64,000 nucleotides of DNA from Variovorax paradoxus (GTDB lineage Bacteria > Pseudomonadota > Gammaproteobacteria > Burkholderiales > Burkholderiaceae_C), in assembly GCF_009755665.1 (NCBI RefSeq), contig NZ_CP046622.1:3906001-3970000 (forward strand). Reading direction: 5' to 3'. This document shows, one piece after another, positions 42,243-52,335 of this stretch. How positions within the stretch are numbered: the stretch's first letter is position 1; each line of letters starts with the position of its first letter. The translations under genes and the position numbers were made by a program. The notes under the pieces were generated by a model. That model saw only the letters and a list, made by a program, of their open reading frames with translations. It was not told the origin of the DNA and did no database searches.

Positions 42243-43067
42243 TTATTCCGCCCAGATCACCAAGCCCGTCCAGGCCGTGGCCAGCACCACGATGCCGAAG
42301 GCGATGCGGTACCAGGCAAAAGGAATGAAGTTGTGCGTGCTGATGTACCGCAGCAGCCAGCGCACGCAGAGCCACGCGCTCAGGAACGAGAACACCAGCC
42401 CCACCGAGAACAGCGGAATGTCGGCCACCGAGAGCAGCGCGCGCTCCTTGTAGAGGCTGTAGGCCCCGGCGCCGATGAGCGTCGGAATGGCAAGGAAGAA
42501 CGAAAAATCGGTGGCGGCCTGGCGCGACAGGCCCAGCAGCATGCCGCCGATGATGGTCGAGCCGCTGCGGCTAGTGCCCGGAATCATTGCAAAGCACTGG
42601 ACCAGGCCGACCTTGAGGGCGTCCCACGTCGTCATGTCGTCGACGTGCTCGATGCGCACCGAGCCTGGCGGCCGCTTCTCGGCCCAGAGAATGATGAAGC
42701 CGCCGATGATGAAGGTGCTGGCCACCACCACGGGGGTGAAAAGGTGCGCCTTGATCATCTTGCCGAAGATGAGGCCCAGCACCACCGCGGGCAGAAAACC
42801 GATCACCACGTTGATGGCCAGGCGCCTTGCCTTGGGCTGCCGCGGCAGCGCCACCACGGTGGAGTGGATCTTTTGCCAGTACACCAGGATCACCGCGAAG
42901 ATCGCGCCCGTCTGGATGGCAATGTCGAACACCTTGGCCTTGGCGTCGTCGAAGCCGAGCAGCGAGCCCGCAAGAATCAGATGCCCGGTCGACGAGATCG
43001 GCAGAAACTCTGTCAGCCCTTCGACGATGCCCATGACAGCGGCCTTCACCAGCAAAACGATGTCCAC
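42243..43067 (-). CDS. uppP: Undecaprenyl-diphosphatase UppP (BacA)
   Basis: A 274-residue integral-membrane phosphatase that recycles undecaprenyl pyrophosphate to the lipid carrier used in cell-wall synthesis and gives bacitracin tolerance. [14 protein letters not shown] is the first catalytic signature and [10 protein letters not shown] the second. About eight transmembrane helices are seen. The GTG at 43067 is chosen as start because AAAGGAG lies 5 bases before it; the earlier TTG would add eight residues. It follows the racemase-like gene by about 84 bases on the same strand. Confidence 0.95.
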   Translation of the reverse strand: MDIVLLVKAAVMGIVEGLTEFLPISSTGHLILAGSLLGFDDAKAKVFDIAIQTGAIFAVILVYWQKIHSTVVALPRQPKARRLAINVVIGFLPAVVLGLIFGKMIKAHLFTPVVVASTFIIGGFIILWAEKRPPGSVRIEHVDDMTTWDALKVGLVQCFAMIPGTSRSGSTIIGGMLLGLSRQAATDFSFFLAIPTLIGAGAYSLYKERALLSVADIPLFSVGLVFSFLSAWLCVRWLLRYISTHNFIPFAWYRIAFGIVVLATAWTGLVIWAE

Positions 43068-43151
43068 GCTTACTCCTTTAAAGAGCGCCAATTATGGCGA
43101 GGCATCGAGTCAGGCCGGGTTCAGGCGGCCCCGTGCCGCTGCGGGCTTTTA

Positions 43152-43814
43152 TCAGGAGCCGCGGCCCGAGCGCAGCCGCAGTGCCCGCACGGCGCTGTCG
43201 ACCGTGGTCAATACCGGCAGGCCGCTGGCCTGCTCGCAAGCGGCACGCGCGCGCGCCATGCTGAACTGCGCCAGCGCAATGCGCGTGCACCCGCGCTCGC
43301 GCAGCGCCTCGGCCTGCGCGGCAATCAGGGCGTCGTGCCGGGCGGTATCGCCGGCATTCAACGCGTCGAGCGCGCCTTCGGCCAACGCGGGCTCCAGCTC
43401 GATGCCGGGCGGAAACTCCGGCGGCATCGACACCAGCGTGGCCGCAAAGGTTGCGATGAGGCCGAGCCGGCCCTGCCCTTCGCCTTGCGCCTGCACGGCC
43501 TCGGCCACCATCGCCTCGTTGGGCTTGAGCACCGGAATGCCCGCGTGCCGCTTTGCCACCGCCTCGATGCACGGGCCGAACGCCGAGCAGGTGAAGAGAA
43601 TGCCCTGCGCGCCGGTTTCGACCGCGTACTGTGCAAGCCGCTGAAAGCGCTCGTGCATTGCGGCATTGAGCCCCTGGCCGCCGCGCGCCAGATCGGCCGA
43701 GAGGCTGTCGTCCAGCAGGTTCATGCGCACCGCCTCGGGCCAGTCGCGCTCAAAGGCGGCGTTGATGGGCGCAACCGAATGCGAAAGCGCGTGGATCAGG
43801 GCGATGCGGGTCAT
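43152..43814 (-). CDS. Asp/Glu racemase-family protein lacking the second cysteine
   Basis: A 220-residue protein of the Asp/Glu/hydantoin racemase superfamily starting at ATG 43814. The first catalytic cysteine is present (C76 in LFTCSAFGP). The second, expected in an L-x-C-T motif, is not: the equivalent strand reads IALAQFSMA (about 179-187). Racemases need both thiols, while arylmalonate decarboxylase-type members use one. The enzyme may therefore be a decarboxylase or isomerase. It ends an operon with an amino-acid binding protein and a class III aminotransferase, implying amino-acid or related acid catabolism. Confidence 0.85.
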   Translation of the reverse strand: MTRIALIHALSHSVAPINAAFERDWPEAVRMNLLDDSLSADLARGGQGLNAAMHERFQRLAQYAVETGAQGILFTCSAFGPCIEAVAKRHAGIPVLKPNEAMVAEAVQAQGEGQGRLGLIATFAATLVSMPPEFPPGIELEPALAEGALDALNAGDTARHDALIAAQAEALRERGCTRIALAQFSMARARAACEQASGLPVLTTVDSAVRALRLRSGRGS

Positions 43815-43827
43815 GCGAGAGCGGCTG

Positions 43828-44742
43828 TCAGATGCCCTTGGACGACGGATTGGCAAAGGCCTCCTTCGTGTCGGCGTTGAGCGGGTAGTTGATGTTGATG
43901 CCCTTGGGCGGAATGGGCGACATGAACCACTTGCTGTAGAGCTTTTCCATCTCGCCCGACTTCATCATGCCCGACACCACGCGGTCCACCAGCGCCTTGA
44001 AGGCCGGATCCTCCTTGCGGAACATGAGCGACTGGTTCTCGGTGCGCAGGCTCTCGCCGGCAATGACAAAGTCCTTCGGGTTGCGCGCGTTCGCGATCTG
44101 GCCGGCAAGCAGGATGTCGTCGAGCACAAAGGCCTGCGCCCTGCCGCTTTCCACCAGCAGGAACGAATCGCTGTGGTCCTTGCCGCCGAGGTTGTTCACT
44201 TCGAGGTTGCGGCCCTTGTCCGCCTCGCGCAGCAGGCGGAACGAGGTTGTGCCGGTGGTGGTGACCACCGTCTTGCCCTGCAGGTCGGCAATGCTCTTGA
44301 TGCCTGAATCGGCCTTGACCAGCATGCGCACGTTGTAGCGGAAGATGTCCGGCGAAAACGCCACCTGCTTCTGGCGCTCGACCAGGTTGGTGGTGGAGCC
44401 GCACTCGATGTCGACCGTGCCGTTCTGTACCAGCGGAATGCGGTTGGCCGAAGTCACGGCCTGGTATTTGATTTCGATGGCGGGCAGCTTCAGCTCGCTC
44501 TTCACCGCCTCGACGATGCGGTTGCAGATCTCGATGCTGTAGCCCACCGGCTTCAGGTTGCCATCAAGGTACGAAAAGCCGAACGACGACTCACGGTAAC
44601 CGAAGGTGATGGCGCCGCTCGCCTTGATCTTGGCGAGCGTGTCGTTGTTGTCCTGGGCCTGTGCGGCATGCGGCAACAGCAGGGCAAAAGCCGCCGCAAG
44701 AGCGGCAGCGCCAAAGAAAATCGGCAGACGAAGCTTGGGCAT
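43828..44742 (-). CDS. Amino-acid ABC transporter periplasmic binding protein
   Basis: A 304-residue solute-binding protein of the GltI (glutamate/aspartate) type. The Sec signal ends HAAQA; then come GAITFGYRESSFGFSYLDGNLKPVGYSIEICNRI and VDIECGSTTNLVERQKQVAFSPD, diagnostic of family 3 amino-acid binding proteins. ATG 44742 is used. No ABC permease or ATPase gene is near, so it must work with components encoded elsewhere. It lies between the aminotransferase and racemase-like genes, 13 bases before the latter. Confidence 0.92.
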   Translation of the reverse strand: MPKLRLPIFFGAAALAAAFALLLPHAAQAQDNNDTLAKIKASGAITFGYRESSFGFSYLDGNLKPVGYSIEICNRIVEAVKSELKLPAIEIKYQAVTSANRIPLVQNGTVDIECGSTTNLVERQKQVAFSPDIFRYNVRMLVKADSGIKSIADLQGKTVVTTTGTTSFRLLREADKGRNLEVNNLGGKDHSDSFLLVESGRAQAFVLDDILLAGQIANARNPKDFVIAGESLRTENQSLMFRKEDPAFKALVDRVVSGMMKSGEMEKLYSKWFMSPIPPKGININYPLNADTKEAFANPSSKGI

Positions 44743-44801
44743 GAAAGCGCTCCTTGGAATGGGCGGATTGGAAAAACGAAGAAAGAAAGAAAGATCAGCG
44801 G

Positions 44802-46136
44802 TCAGCGCGTGGCGGCGCTCGTCACGGCGTCGACGGAAGCCGCAAGGCGCGTTGCGATTTCCTGCAGGTACGCACGCGTGGCAATGAAGGGCGGCGCCAG
44901 CAGCACGTGGTCGCCCTGCCGGCCATCGACGGTGCCGCCGAAGGGGTAGCACAGCAGGCCGCGCGCCATGGCGTCTTTCTTGATGGCCGCGTTGATCTTC
45001 AGCGCCGGATCGAACGGCGCCTTGCTCGCGCGATCGGCCACGAGCTCGATGCCCCAGAAGAAGCCGCGGCCGCGAACGTCGCCGACATGCGGGTGGCCGC
45101 CGAGCGCCTCGGCCAGCATTTCGCCGAAGGCCGCGCCGTCTTCGCGGACCTTGGCGACGAGGCCGTCGCGCCGGATCACCTGCTGCACCGCGAGTGCCGC
45201 CGCGCAAGCCATCGGATGCCCAAGGTAGGTGTGGCCGTGCTGGAAGAAGCCGCTGCCTTTGGACATGGCATCGACGATCTTGCGCTGCGCCAGCACTGCA
45301 CCAACGGGCTGGTAACCGCCGCCCAGGCCCTTGGCAATGGTCATGAGGTCGGGCACCACGCCCTCCTGCTCGCAGGCATGCAACGTTCCGGTGCGGCCCA
45401 TGCCGCACATCACCTCGTCGAGGATCAGCAGCACGCCGTATTTGTCGCACACCGCACGCACGGCCTTGAAGTAACCCGGCACGGGCGTGAGCACGCCGGC
45501 CGTGGCGCCGCCCACTGTTTCGGCCACGAAGGCGATCACGCGATCGGCACCCTGCGCGACGATGGCGGCCTCGAGTTCGGCCGCGAGGCGCAGGCCGTAT
45601 TGCTCGGCGCTTTCATCGGCGCGCTGCTCGCGGTACGGATAGCACGGCGCGACGTGCGTGGCCGGCACCAGGATGGGCGCGAACGGTTCGCGCCGCCACG
45701 CATTGCCGCCCACCGCAAGCGCGCCCAGCGTGTTGCCGTGATAGCTCTGGCGGCGCGCAATGAAGTGCGTGCGCTGCGGCTGGCCGATCTCCACGAAGTA
45801 CTGCCGCGCCATCTTGAGCGCCGCCTCCACTGCCTCGGAGCCGCCGCTCACCAGGTACGCATGGCTCATGCCTTCGGGCGCCGATGAAATCAGCTCGTCG
45901 GCCAACTGCTCGGCCACCTCGCTGGTGAAGAAGCTGGTGTGCGCGTAGGCCAGCTTGTCGAGTTGCGCGTGCATGGCGGCCAGCACTTCGGGGTGCGCAT
46001 GGCCAAGCGACGACACGGCCGCCCCGCCCGATGCATCGAGGTATTCACGCCCTTCGGCGTCGCGGATGAACATGCCGTTGGAGCCCGCGGCAATGGGCGG
46101 GCTCTGGCGAAGGTGGCGATGAAAGACGTGCGTCAT
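44802..46136 (-). CDS. Class III PLP-dependent aminotransferase
   Basis: A 444-residue aminotransferase of the omega-amino-acid/4-aminobutyrate group. The pyridoxal-phosphate Lys lies in TIAKGLGGGYQPVGA, and the D-E-V motif that positions the cofactor is in LLILDEVMCGMGRTG. Conserved HPEVLAAMHAQLDKLAYAHTSFF is seen near the start. It transfers amino groups from omega-amino acids or diamines to a keto acid. It is the first gene of an operon with the binding protein and racemase-like genes, and divergent from the RpiR regulator, whose probable sites fill the shared promoter. Confidence 0.93.
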   Translation of the reverse strand: MTHVFHRHLRQSPPIAAGSNGMFIRDAEGREYLDASGGAAVSSLGHAHPEVLAAMHAQLDKLAYAHTSFFTSEVAEQLADELISSAPEGMSHAYLVSGGSEAVEAALKMARQYFVEIGQPQRTHFIARRQSYHGNTLGALAVGGNAWRREPFAPILVPATHVAPCYPYREQRADESAEQYGLRLAAELEAAIVAQGADRVIAFVAETVGGATAGVLTPVPGYFKAVRAVCDKYGVLLILDEVMCGMGRTGTLHACEQEGVVPDLMTIAKGLGGGYQPVGAVLAQRKIVDAMSKGSGFFQHGHTYLGHPMACAAALAVQQVIRRDGLVAKVREDGAAFGEMLAEALGGHPHVGDVRGRGFFWGIELVADRASKAPFDPALKINAAIKKDAMARGLLCYPFGGTVDGRQGDHVLLAPPFIATRAYLQEIATRLAASVDAVTSAATR

Positions 46137-46172
46137 GGTGGCGGGTGGCAGCGAGATGGTGGAGTCGGTCTT

Positions 46173-46256
46173 GGAACCAACGTTTCCGACGGATTATTAT
46201 TTGGAACATTTGTTCCGTCAACTGCTAGGTTGTTCCATGTCCGGTACATTCGTTCC
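46173..46256. promoter_or_regulatory. Repeated GGAAC/GTTCC sites (RpiR operator candidates)
   Basis: The divergent promoter contains GGAAC-N4-GTTCC as a perfect palindrome at 46203-46216, a looser GGAACCAACGTTTCC at 46173-46187, and two more GTTCC half-sites at 46232-46236 and 46252-46256. Such clustering suggests cooperative binding by the adjacent RpiR protein. Confidence 0.6.
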
Positions 46257-46283
46257 AACAGCAGCTGCCAAAGAGACACCGCC

Positions 46284-47150
46284 ATGGGCGCCAGAGACCA
46301 GATCCGCCAGCATTTCAATGAGCTGAGCCCCGCCTTGCAGCAGGTGGCGCGCTATGTGCTGGACCACCCGAACGAAGTGGTGACCACATCGATGCGCAAC
46401 GTGGGCACGCGCGCGCAGAGCACGCCCGCCACGCTGGTGCGTTTTGCGCAGCACCTGGGCTATGCGGGCTGGCCGCAGCTGAAGGAAGCCTTTGCCGGCG
46501 ACATGGGCCTGGGCACCGAAACCTACGGAGGGCGCGCCAAGCAGCTCATCGGCCGCGCGCAGGACCGGAGCCTCACGGGCGAGATGTTCGAAGTGCAACG
46601 CCGCAACCTGGAGGCCACGCACCAGCAGAGCGAACAGGCGCTGCAAAAGGCCTGCGTATTGATCGAGAAGGCGCCCGCGGTGCACGCGGCGGGGTTCAGG
46701 GCCTGCTTTCCGATCGCGTTCTCATTCGTCTACGTGTACCGGCTCTTTCGCGCCAGCGTGCACCTGGTCGATGGCCAGGGGGGCTCGCTCGAAATGCAGC
46801 AGCGCGCCTTTGCCAAGGGCGATGCGCTGGTGGTGGCCAGCTTCATGCCCTACTCGCGCGAGGCGCTGCAGGTGGCAGAAGCGGCCAAGGCGGCGGGCTG
46901 CCGCATCGTCGCCATTACCGACAGCGTGGCTTCGCCGCTGTCGCTGCTGGCGGACGAAACGCTGCTCTTCACGATCAACAGCCCCTCGTTTTTTCCCTCG
47001 GTGGCGGCAGGCGTGGCCGTGACCGAGGCGCTGGTCGAACTGCTTGCAAGCCGGGCGGGCAAGCCGGTGATCCGGCGCATCGATCAGGCGGAAGCGCAGC
47101 TGTTCGAGTCAGGCGCGTACCTGATGCCGCCGGTGGCGCGCGGAAACTAG
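46284..47150 (+). CDS. MurR/RpiR-family transcriptional regulator
   Basis: A 288-residue regulator from ATG 46284. The N-terminal RpiR helix-turn-helix covers about 1-77 (QIRQHFNELSPALQQVARYVLDHPNEVVTTSMRNVG..STPATLVRFAQHLGY). A SIS sugar-phosphate-binding domain (about 120-260) follows, with S-F-M-P-Y-S-R and ITDSVASPLSLLAD segments. It is divergent from the aminotransferase operon and likely controls it. Its ligand would be a phosphosugar or similar acid; not readable from sequence. Confidence 0.93.
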   Translation: MGARDQIRQHFNELSPALQQVARYVLDHPNEVVTTSMRNVGTRAQSTPATLVRFAQHLGYAGWPQLKEAFAGDMGLGTETYGGRAKQLIGRAQDRSLTGEMFEVQRRNLEATHQQSEQALQKACVLIEKAPAVHAAGFRACFPIAFSFVYVYRLFRASVHLVDGQGGSLEMQQRAFAKGDALVVASFMPYSREALQVAEAAKAAGCRIVAITDSVASPLSLLADETLLFTINSPSFFPSVAAGVAVTEALVELLASRAGKPVIRRIDQAEAQLFESGAYLMPPVARGN

Positions 47151-47264
47151 AAAAATAGGTACGGCCAACCAATCGCATGCTGCGGTGCCGCATCGCGGAA
47201 CCCGGCCAAGGCCGCCCGGTCAAACAGCTGTCGCGGCTTTGTGCTGCGACAGGAGGTAATGACC

Positions 47265-47630
47265 ATGAAGCAAGTGAAACACTGGCAAGACCCGGTCAAC
47301 ATCATTCTGGGTGTGTGGCTGATCGTCTCGCCCTGGGTCCTGGGTTTCCAGGACGTGACCTTCGCGATGTGGAGCACGGTATTGACCGGCATCGCACTGG
47401 GCGCCGTGGCCCTGGGGGCAACCCTGGTTCCGCGTGCCTGGGAAGAGTGGACCGAAGGCGCGCTCGCGATCTGGCTGGCCGTATCCCCCTGGGTGCTCGG
47501 CTTTGCCACTGTCGAGAACGCGATGGTCAACGCAGTGCTCGTGTCCGCAGCCATCCTGGTGCTTGCGCTCTGGGTGCTTGTGACCGACAAGGATTACCTT
47601 GGCGGGTCGATGGACCGTCACGCGCACTGA
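47265..47630 (+). CDS. SPW-repeat membrane protein
   Basis: A small, 121-residue inner-membrane protein with four hydrophobic helices arranged as two repeats, each ending in S-P-W-V-L-G-F (about 26-32 and 73-79). This is the SPW repeat family, of unknown function. AGGAGG at 47251-47256 best fits ATG 47265; another ATG at 47259 is too close to it. It is convergent with the RND outer-membrane gene, 11 bases away. Confidence 0.85.
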   Translation: MKQVKHWQDPVNIILGVWLIVSPWVLGFQDVTFAMWSTVLTGIALGAVALGATLVPRAWEEWTEGALAIWLAVSPWVLGFATVENAMVNAVLVSAAILVLALWVLVTDKDYLGGSMDRHAH

Positions 47631-47641
47631 AGGCACGTTGA

Positions 47642-49096
47642 TTACGTTGCCCCAGCCTGCCAGCCGCCGCCGAGGGCTTGAATGAGCGCCACTGCGGCGG
47701 TCTGGCGATTTACAAGCAGCTGCACCAAGGTGCGGCGTGCGTTCAACGCGGCTGCCTGCGCAGTGACCACTTCGGTGTAACTGACCTGGCCTGCGCGGTA
47801 TCGATTGAGCAGTTGCTGCTCGGTCTTGTCGGCCGCGGCCGAGGCTTCGCGCCGCAGGCCTTCCTGCTGCGCCAGCGCGGCACCGGCGGTGAGCTGGTCT
47901 TCCACGGCCTGGAAAGCGGTGAGCACCGTCTGCCGGTAGCGCGCCACGCTGGCTTCGTGGCCCGCCTTGGCCGAATCGACGCTCGCGCCGATGGCGCCTG
48001 CATCGAACACCACCTGCGCCACCGAAAGGCCGAGCGCCCACAGCGTGTTGGATGCGTTGAACAGGTCTTTCACGCGGCTTGCGTTGCCGCCCACCGAGGC
48101 GCTGAGCCCGAAGTTCGGAAAGTACGCCGAGCGCGCAATGCCGATCTGCGCATTGGCGGCCGCCACCGAGCGCTCGGCCGCCGCGATGTCGGGCCGGCGC
48201 TGCAGCAGCGTCGATGGCACGCCGGCCGGAATGCCCGGCACCGTGGGCATCCACTGCGCAGCGGGCAGGCTGAAGTCGGCCGGCGCCACGCCCACCAGCA
48301 TGGCGATGGCGTGCTCCAGCGTGGCGCGGGTGCGCTGCAGGCCCACGCGCTCGGCCTGTGCGCTGACGAGTTGGGTCTGCGCCTGCAGCACGTCGGTCTG
48401 CGCGGCAATGCCGGCCTTGTAGCGGTTGCTCGTGATCTCGAAGGCGCGCTGGTAGCCCTCGATGGTCTGGTCGAGCAGCACGATCTCGGCATCGGTTTCG
48501 CGCAGCGAGAAGTAGTTGGTGGCCAGGTCGCCAATGGCCGAAAGGCGCGCCGAAGCCAGGTCGGCTTCGCTGGCCTCTGCATTGGCCTGCGCGCTGCTCA
48601 CGGCCTGACGCAGCCGGCCCCACACATCGGGCGCCCAATCGACACCCAGCGTTACGGCAAAAGTGCTGGTTGCGTTGCTGGTGCTGCCGGCATTGCCGCT
48701 TCGCCTGCCGCTGCCGTCGAGCGACACCGTCGGGAACAGCGCGGCGCGCTCTCCGCGCACAAGTGCCTGGGCCTGCGCGTAGTTGGCCACGGCCGCGGCA
48801 ATGTTCTGGTTGGACACCTGCACGCGGGCGGCCAGTTCGTCGAGCGTGGCGTCGCCGAAAAGCTTCCACCATTCGCCGCGGTCGAGTGCATCGGCCGGCG
48901 CGGCAGGCAGCCAGCCTTCGGCAGCCTTCTCCTCTTTCCATTCGGCAGGAGCGGCCGAGCTTGGCACCTGGTACGTTGGGCCTACGGCGCAGCCGGCCAC
49001 CATGGCGGCCAACACGAGCGCGGACAGCCTGCCGGGCAGATGCGAGCGAATGCGTTGTCGTTGTTTCATGGCAGGTTCGTTCATTCTTCTGTTCAT
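47642..49096 (-). CDS. RND efflux outer-membrane lipoprotein (NodT/OprM family)
   Basis: A 484-residue outer-membrane factor. The lipobox V-A-G-C follows a short hydrophobic signal (LSALVLAAMVAGC), so the mature protein is a lipoprotein. Two TolC-like repeats cover the rest, with the coiled-coil patterns of the periplasmic barrel. The ATG at 49096 overlaps the stop codon of the upstream RND pump gene in ATGA, so this is the last gene of a coupled four-gene operon. It forms the outer-membrane exit duct for the two pumps. Confidence 0.92.
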   Translation of the reverse strand: MNRRMNEPAMKQRQRIRSHLPGRLSALVLAAMVAGCAVGPTYQVPSSAAPAEWKEEKAAEGWLPAAPADALDRGEWWKLFGDATLDELAARVQVSNQNIAAAVANYAQAQALVRGERAALFPTVSLDGSGRRSGNAGSTSNATSTFAVTLGVDWAPDVWGRLRQAVSSAQANAEASEADLASARLSAIGDLATNYFSLRETDAEIVLLDQTIEGYQRAFEITSNRYKAGIAAQTDVLQAQTQLVSAQAERVGLQRTRATLEHAIAMLVGVAPADFSLPAAQWMPTVPGIPAGVPSTLLQRRPDIAAAERSVAAANAQIGIARSAYFPNFGLSASVGGNASRVKDLFNASNTLWALGLSVAQVVFDAGAIGASVDSAKAGHEASVARYRQTVLTAFQAVEDQLTAGAALAQQEGLRREASAAADKTEQQLLNRYRAGQVSYTEVVTAQAAALNARRTLVQLLVNRQTAAVALIQALGGGWQAGAT

Positions 49097-52000
49097 GTCG
49101 GCGAGCTTGCGGCACGGCTCAGGTGGCGCTCGTTGCCGGAGCGGCGGCGCAGCTTGTCGAGCAGCACGTAGACCACGGGGGTCGTCAGCAAGGTGAGCAG
49201 CTGGCTCGCCACCAGGCCGCCGATGATCGCGACGCCCAGCGGCTGGCGCAGCTCGGAACCCTGGCCGAAGCCGATGGCCAGCGGCAGTGCGCCGAGCGCG
49301 GCGGCCAGCGTGGTCATGAGAATCGGCCGGAAGCGCAGCAGGCACGCCTCGCGCACCGCTTCCACGGCCGAGATGCCGCGCGCGCGTTCGGCCTCCAGCG
49401 CAAAGTCGATGATCAAAATGGCGTTCTTCTTCACGATGCCGATCAGGAGGAAGAGCCCGATCAGCGCAATGATCGAAAACTCCATGCGGAACAGCAGCAG
49501 CGCCAGCACCGCGCCCACGCCCGCCGAAGGCAGCGTGGTGAGCACGGTAATCGGGTGGATCAGGCTTTCGTACAGCACCCCCAGCACGATGTAGATGACC
49601 ACGATGGCCGCCAGAATGAGCGCCAACTGCTGCCCCTGCGATTGCTGCGCCGCCAGCGCCGTGCCCTGGAAGCTGCCGCGCACGTTCACGGGCATGGCAA
49701 TGTCCGCCTCCGCCTGCGCAACGATGCGCCGAGCATCCTGCAGCGTGACGCCCTCACCCAGGTTGAACGAGACGGTGCTCGCGAGCTCGGTGTCCTGGTG
49801 GTCGATGGAGCTTGGCACCGCCCGTTCGCTCACCTTGGCTATGGCCGAGAGCGGCACCATGAGCGTGGTGTTGGCCGCGAGCGCCTGGCCCGTGGACGCG
49901 GTGCGCAGCCCCGGGTTGGCCGACGTGGTGGTCGAGGTGCCGGTGCTCGCGTCGGTGGTGTTGGCCAGTGAACTGACCGTGGTGGCGCCGCTCGCGGTGG
50001 TGCTGGTGGTGAGCGTCGAAGGCACGTACAGGTCTTTCAGCACCACGGGCGCGCGCTGGTAGCGCGGCGCCCATTCCATGATGACGGAATACTGGTTGAG
50101 CTCGTCGTAGATGGTGGCGACCGAGCGCTGGCCGTAGGCGTTATAGAGCGCGTTGTCGACCGCACTCGAGGTCACGCCAAGCCGCGCGGCGCTGTCGCGG
50201 TCGACGTCCACGAAGGTTTCCACGCCGTTGTCGGCCTGGTCGCTGTCCACGTCGGTGAGCGCGGTTTCCTGGCGCAGCCGGTCGGCCAGCTTCGCGGTCC
50301 AGGTGCGCAGGTCGGCAAGGTTGTCGCCCTTCAGCGTGTACTGGTAGGTGGAATTGCTCGAGCGCCCGCCCATGCGCAGGTCTTGCACCGGGCTCAGGAA
50401 CACGCGCAGCCCGGTCAGCTGGTTGAGCTGCGGCCGCAACCGGTTGACGACCGCCGCGGTCTTCTCGGTGCGCTCCGACAGCGGCTTGAGGTTGACGAAC
50501 ATGAAGCCGCCGCCCGAGCGGCTGCCGCCCGCAAAGCCCACCACGGTGTCGACGGCCGGGTCCTTGTGGATGATGTCGACCGCTTGGCGCAGCTTCTCGC
50601 TCAGCGCCACCGACGAAATGCTCTGGTCCGCCCGCAGGCCCGCGTTGAGCTGGCCGTTGTCCTGCTCGGGGAAGTAGCCCTTGGGAATGGCCGAAAACAG
50701 GTACACGTTGAGGCCCACCACCGCGAGCAACACCACCATGACCACGGCCTTGCTCGCAAGCGCCCAGTCGAGGCTGTGGGCGTAGGTGCGCAGGCTCCAC
50801 TGGTACACGCCCTCCGACATGCGCGCGAGGCGTCCCGGCGGCTTGGCGTCGGGCTGCTCGGGCTTGAGCAGCATGGCGCAGAGCATGGGCGTGGTAGTGA
50901 GCGATATGACCAGCGAGATCAGCACCGACACCGACAGCGTGACTGCGAATTCGCGAAACAGCCGGCCGATCTGCCCGTCCATGAACAGCAGCGGAATGAA
51001 CACCGCCACCAGCGAGAGGCTGATCGACAGCACGGTAAAGCCCACCTCGCGCGCACCGCGCAGCGCGGCCTCCACGCGGCCCATGCCGGCCTCGATGTGG
51101 CGGCTCGTGTTTTCGAGCACCACGATGGCGTCGTCCACCACAAAGCCGGTGGCCACCGTGAGCGCCATCAGGCTCAGGTTGTTGAGGCTGTAGCCCAGCA
51201 AGTGCATCACGCCGAAGGTGCCGAGCAGCGACACCACCGTGGCCACCGCCGGAATGATGGTGGCGCGCGCCTTGCGCAGGAACAGGCCGACCACCAGCAC
51301 CACCAGCGCAATCGAGATCATCAGCGTGGCCTCGATCTCGCGCAGCGAGGCGCGGATGGAGTTGGTGCGGTCGGACGCCACCTGCACCTCGATGTCCTGC
51401 GGCAGCTGCGCACGCAGCTCGGGCAGCAGCTCGCGCACGCCGTCCACGGTTTCGATGATGTTGGCGCCGGGCTCCTGCGTGACCAGCACGATCACCGCGG
51501 GCTGGCCGTTGAAGAGACCCAGCGTGCGCGTGTTCTCCACGCTGTCGATCACCCGCGCCACATCGCCCAGCCGCACGGCCGCGCCGTTGCGCCAGGCAAT
51601 GACCATGTCGCGGTATTCCACCGCATGACGGCCCGGCGACGGCGTGTAGATCTGCAGCCGGCGGTCGTCGTTCTCGATGGCGCCCTTGGGCCGGTTGGCG
51701 TTATTGGCCTGGATGGCGGCGCGCACGTCTTCGCTGCTGATGCCGAAGCGGTTGAGCGAGAAGGGTTCGAGCTCCACCCGCACGGCCGGCAGCGAACCGC
51801 CGCCGATCTCGACCTCGCCCACGCCTTCGACCTGCGAGAGCTTCTGGCTCACGATGTTGGACACGGCCTCGTAGATCTGCCCCGGCGTGCGCGTCTTGGA
51901 GGTGAGCGCCAGAATCGCAATGGGTGCGGCCGTCGGGTTGCGCTTGCGGTAGGTCGGGTTGCTGCGCAAGGTGGCCGGCAGGTCGGCCCGCGCCGCGTTG

Positions 52001-52335
52001 ATGGCCGCCTGCACCTCGCGCGCGGCGCTGTCGATGTTGCGCTTGAGGTCGAACTGCAGGCTGATGCGGGTCGAGCCGTTCGAGCTGGTCGAGGTGAGCT
52101 CGTTCACGCCCGCAATCACGCCCAGCCGCCGCTCGAGCGGCGTGGCAACGCTCGAAGCCATGGTGCTCGGGCTCGCCCCCGCGAGGCTGGCGGTCACCGA
52201 GATGGTCGGAAAGTCGACCTGCGGCAGCGGCGACACAGGCAGCACGAAGAACGCCGCAATCCCGGCCAGCGCGATGCCGACGGTCAACAAGACCGTGGCG
52301 ATCGGACGTTCGACGAAAGGCCTGGAGAGGTTCAT
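49093..52335 (-). CDS. mdtC: RND efflux transporter permease (MdtC-like)
   Basis: A 1080-residue inner-membrane proton/drug antiporter of the hydrophobe/amphiphile efflux family. The proton-relay pair is in [14 protein letters not shown]. An insertion in the periplasmic region, around residues 780-870, carries a Thr/Ser-rich stretch ([23 protein letters not shown]) not typical of MdtC and unlikely to be structured. The ATG overlaps the previous permease stop in ATGA. It likely forms the heteromultimer with the MdtB-like gene upstream. Confidence 0.93.
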   Translation of the reverse strand: MNLSRPFVERPIATVLLTVGIALAGIAAFFVLPVSPLPQVDFPTISVTASLAGASPSTMASSVATPLERRLGVIAGVNELTSTSSNGSTRISLQFDLKRNIDSAAREVQAAINAARADLPATLRSNPTYRKRNPTAAPIAILALTSKTRTPGQIYEAVSNIVSQKLSQVEGVGEVEIGGGSLPAVRVELEPFSLNRFGISSEDVRAAIQANNANRPKGAIENDDRRLQIYTPSPGRHAVEYRDMVIAWRNGAAVRLGDVARVIDSVENTRTLGLFNGQPAVIVLVTQEPGANIIETVDGVRELLPELRAQLPQDIEVQVASDRTNSIRASLREIEATLMISIALVVLVVGLFLRKARATIIPAVATVVSLLGTFGVMHLLGYSLNNLSLMALTVATGFVVDDAIVVLENTSRHIEAGMGRVEAALRGAREVGFTVLSISLSLVAVFIPLLFMDGQIGRLFREFAVTLSVSVLISLVISLTTTPMLCAMLLKPEQPDAKPPGRLARMSEGVYQWSLRTYAHSLDWALASKAVVMVVLLAVVGLNVYLFSAIPKGYFPEQDNGQLNAGLRADQSISSVALSEKLRQAVDIIHKDPAVDTVVGFAGGSRSGGGFMFVNLKPLSERTEKTAAVVNRLRPQLNQLTGLRVFLSPVQDLRMGGRSSNSTYQYTLKGDNLADLRTWTAKLADRLRQETALTDVDSDQADNGVETFVDVDRDSAARLGVTSSAVDNALYNAYGQRSVATIYDELNQYSVIMEWAPRYQRAPVVLKDLYVPSTLTTSTTASGATTVSSLANTTDASTGTSTTTSANPGLRTASTGQALAANTTLMVPLSAIAKVSERAVPSSIDHQDTELASTVSFNLGEGVTLQDARRIVAQAEADIAMPVNVRGSFQGTALAAQQSQGQQLALILAAIVVIYIVLGVLYESLIHPITVLTTLPSAGVGAVLALLLFRMEFSIIALIGLFLLIGIVKKNAILIIDFALEAERARGISAVEAVREACLLRFRPILMTTLAAALGALPLAIGFGQGSELRQPLGVAIIGGLVASQLLTLLTTPVVYVLLDKLRRRSGNERHLSRAASSPT

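Noticed and set aside
43828..45450. Very long frame joining the binding-protein gene with upstream sequence
   Set aside because: The first part is a shadow of the aminotransferase gene in another frame; the real binding protein starts at 44742.
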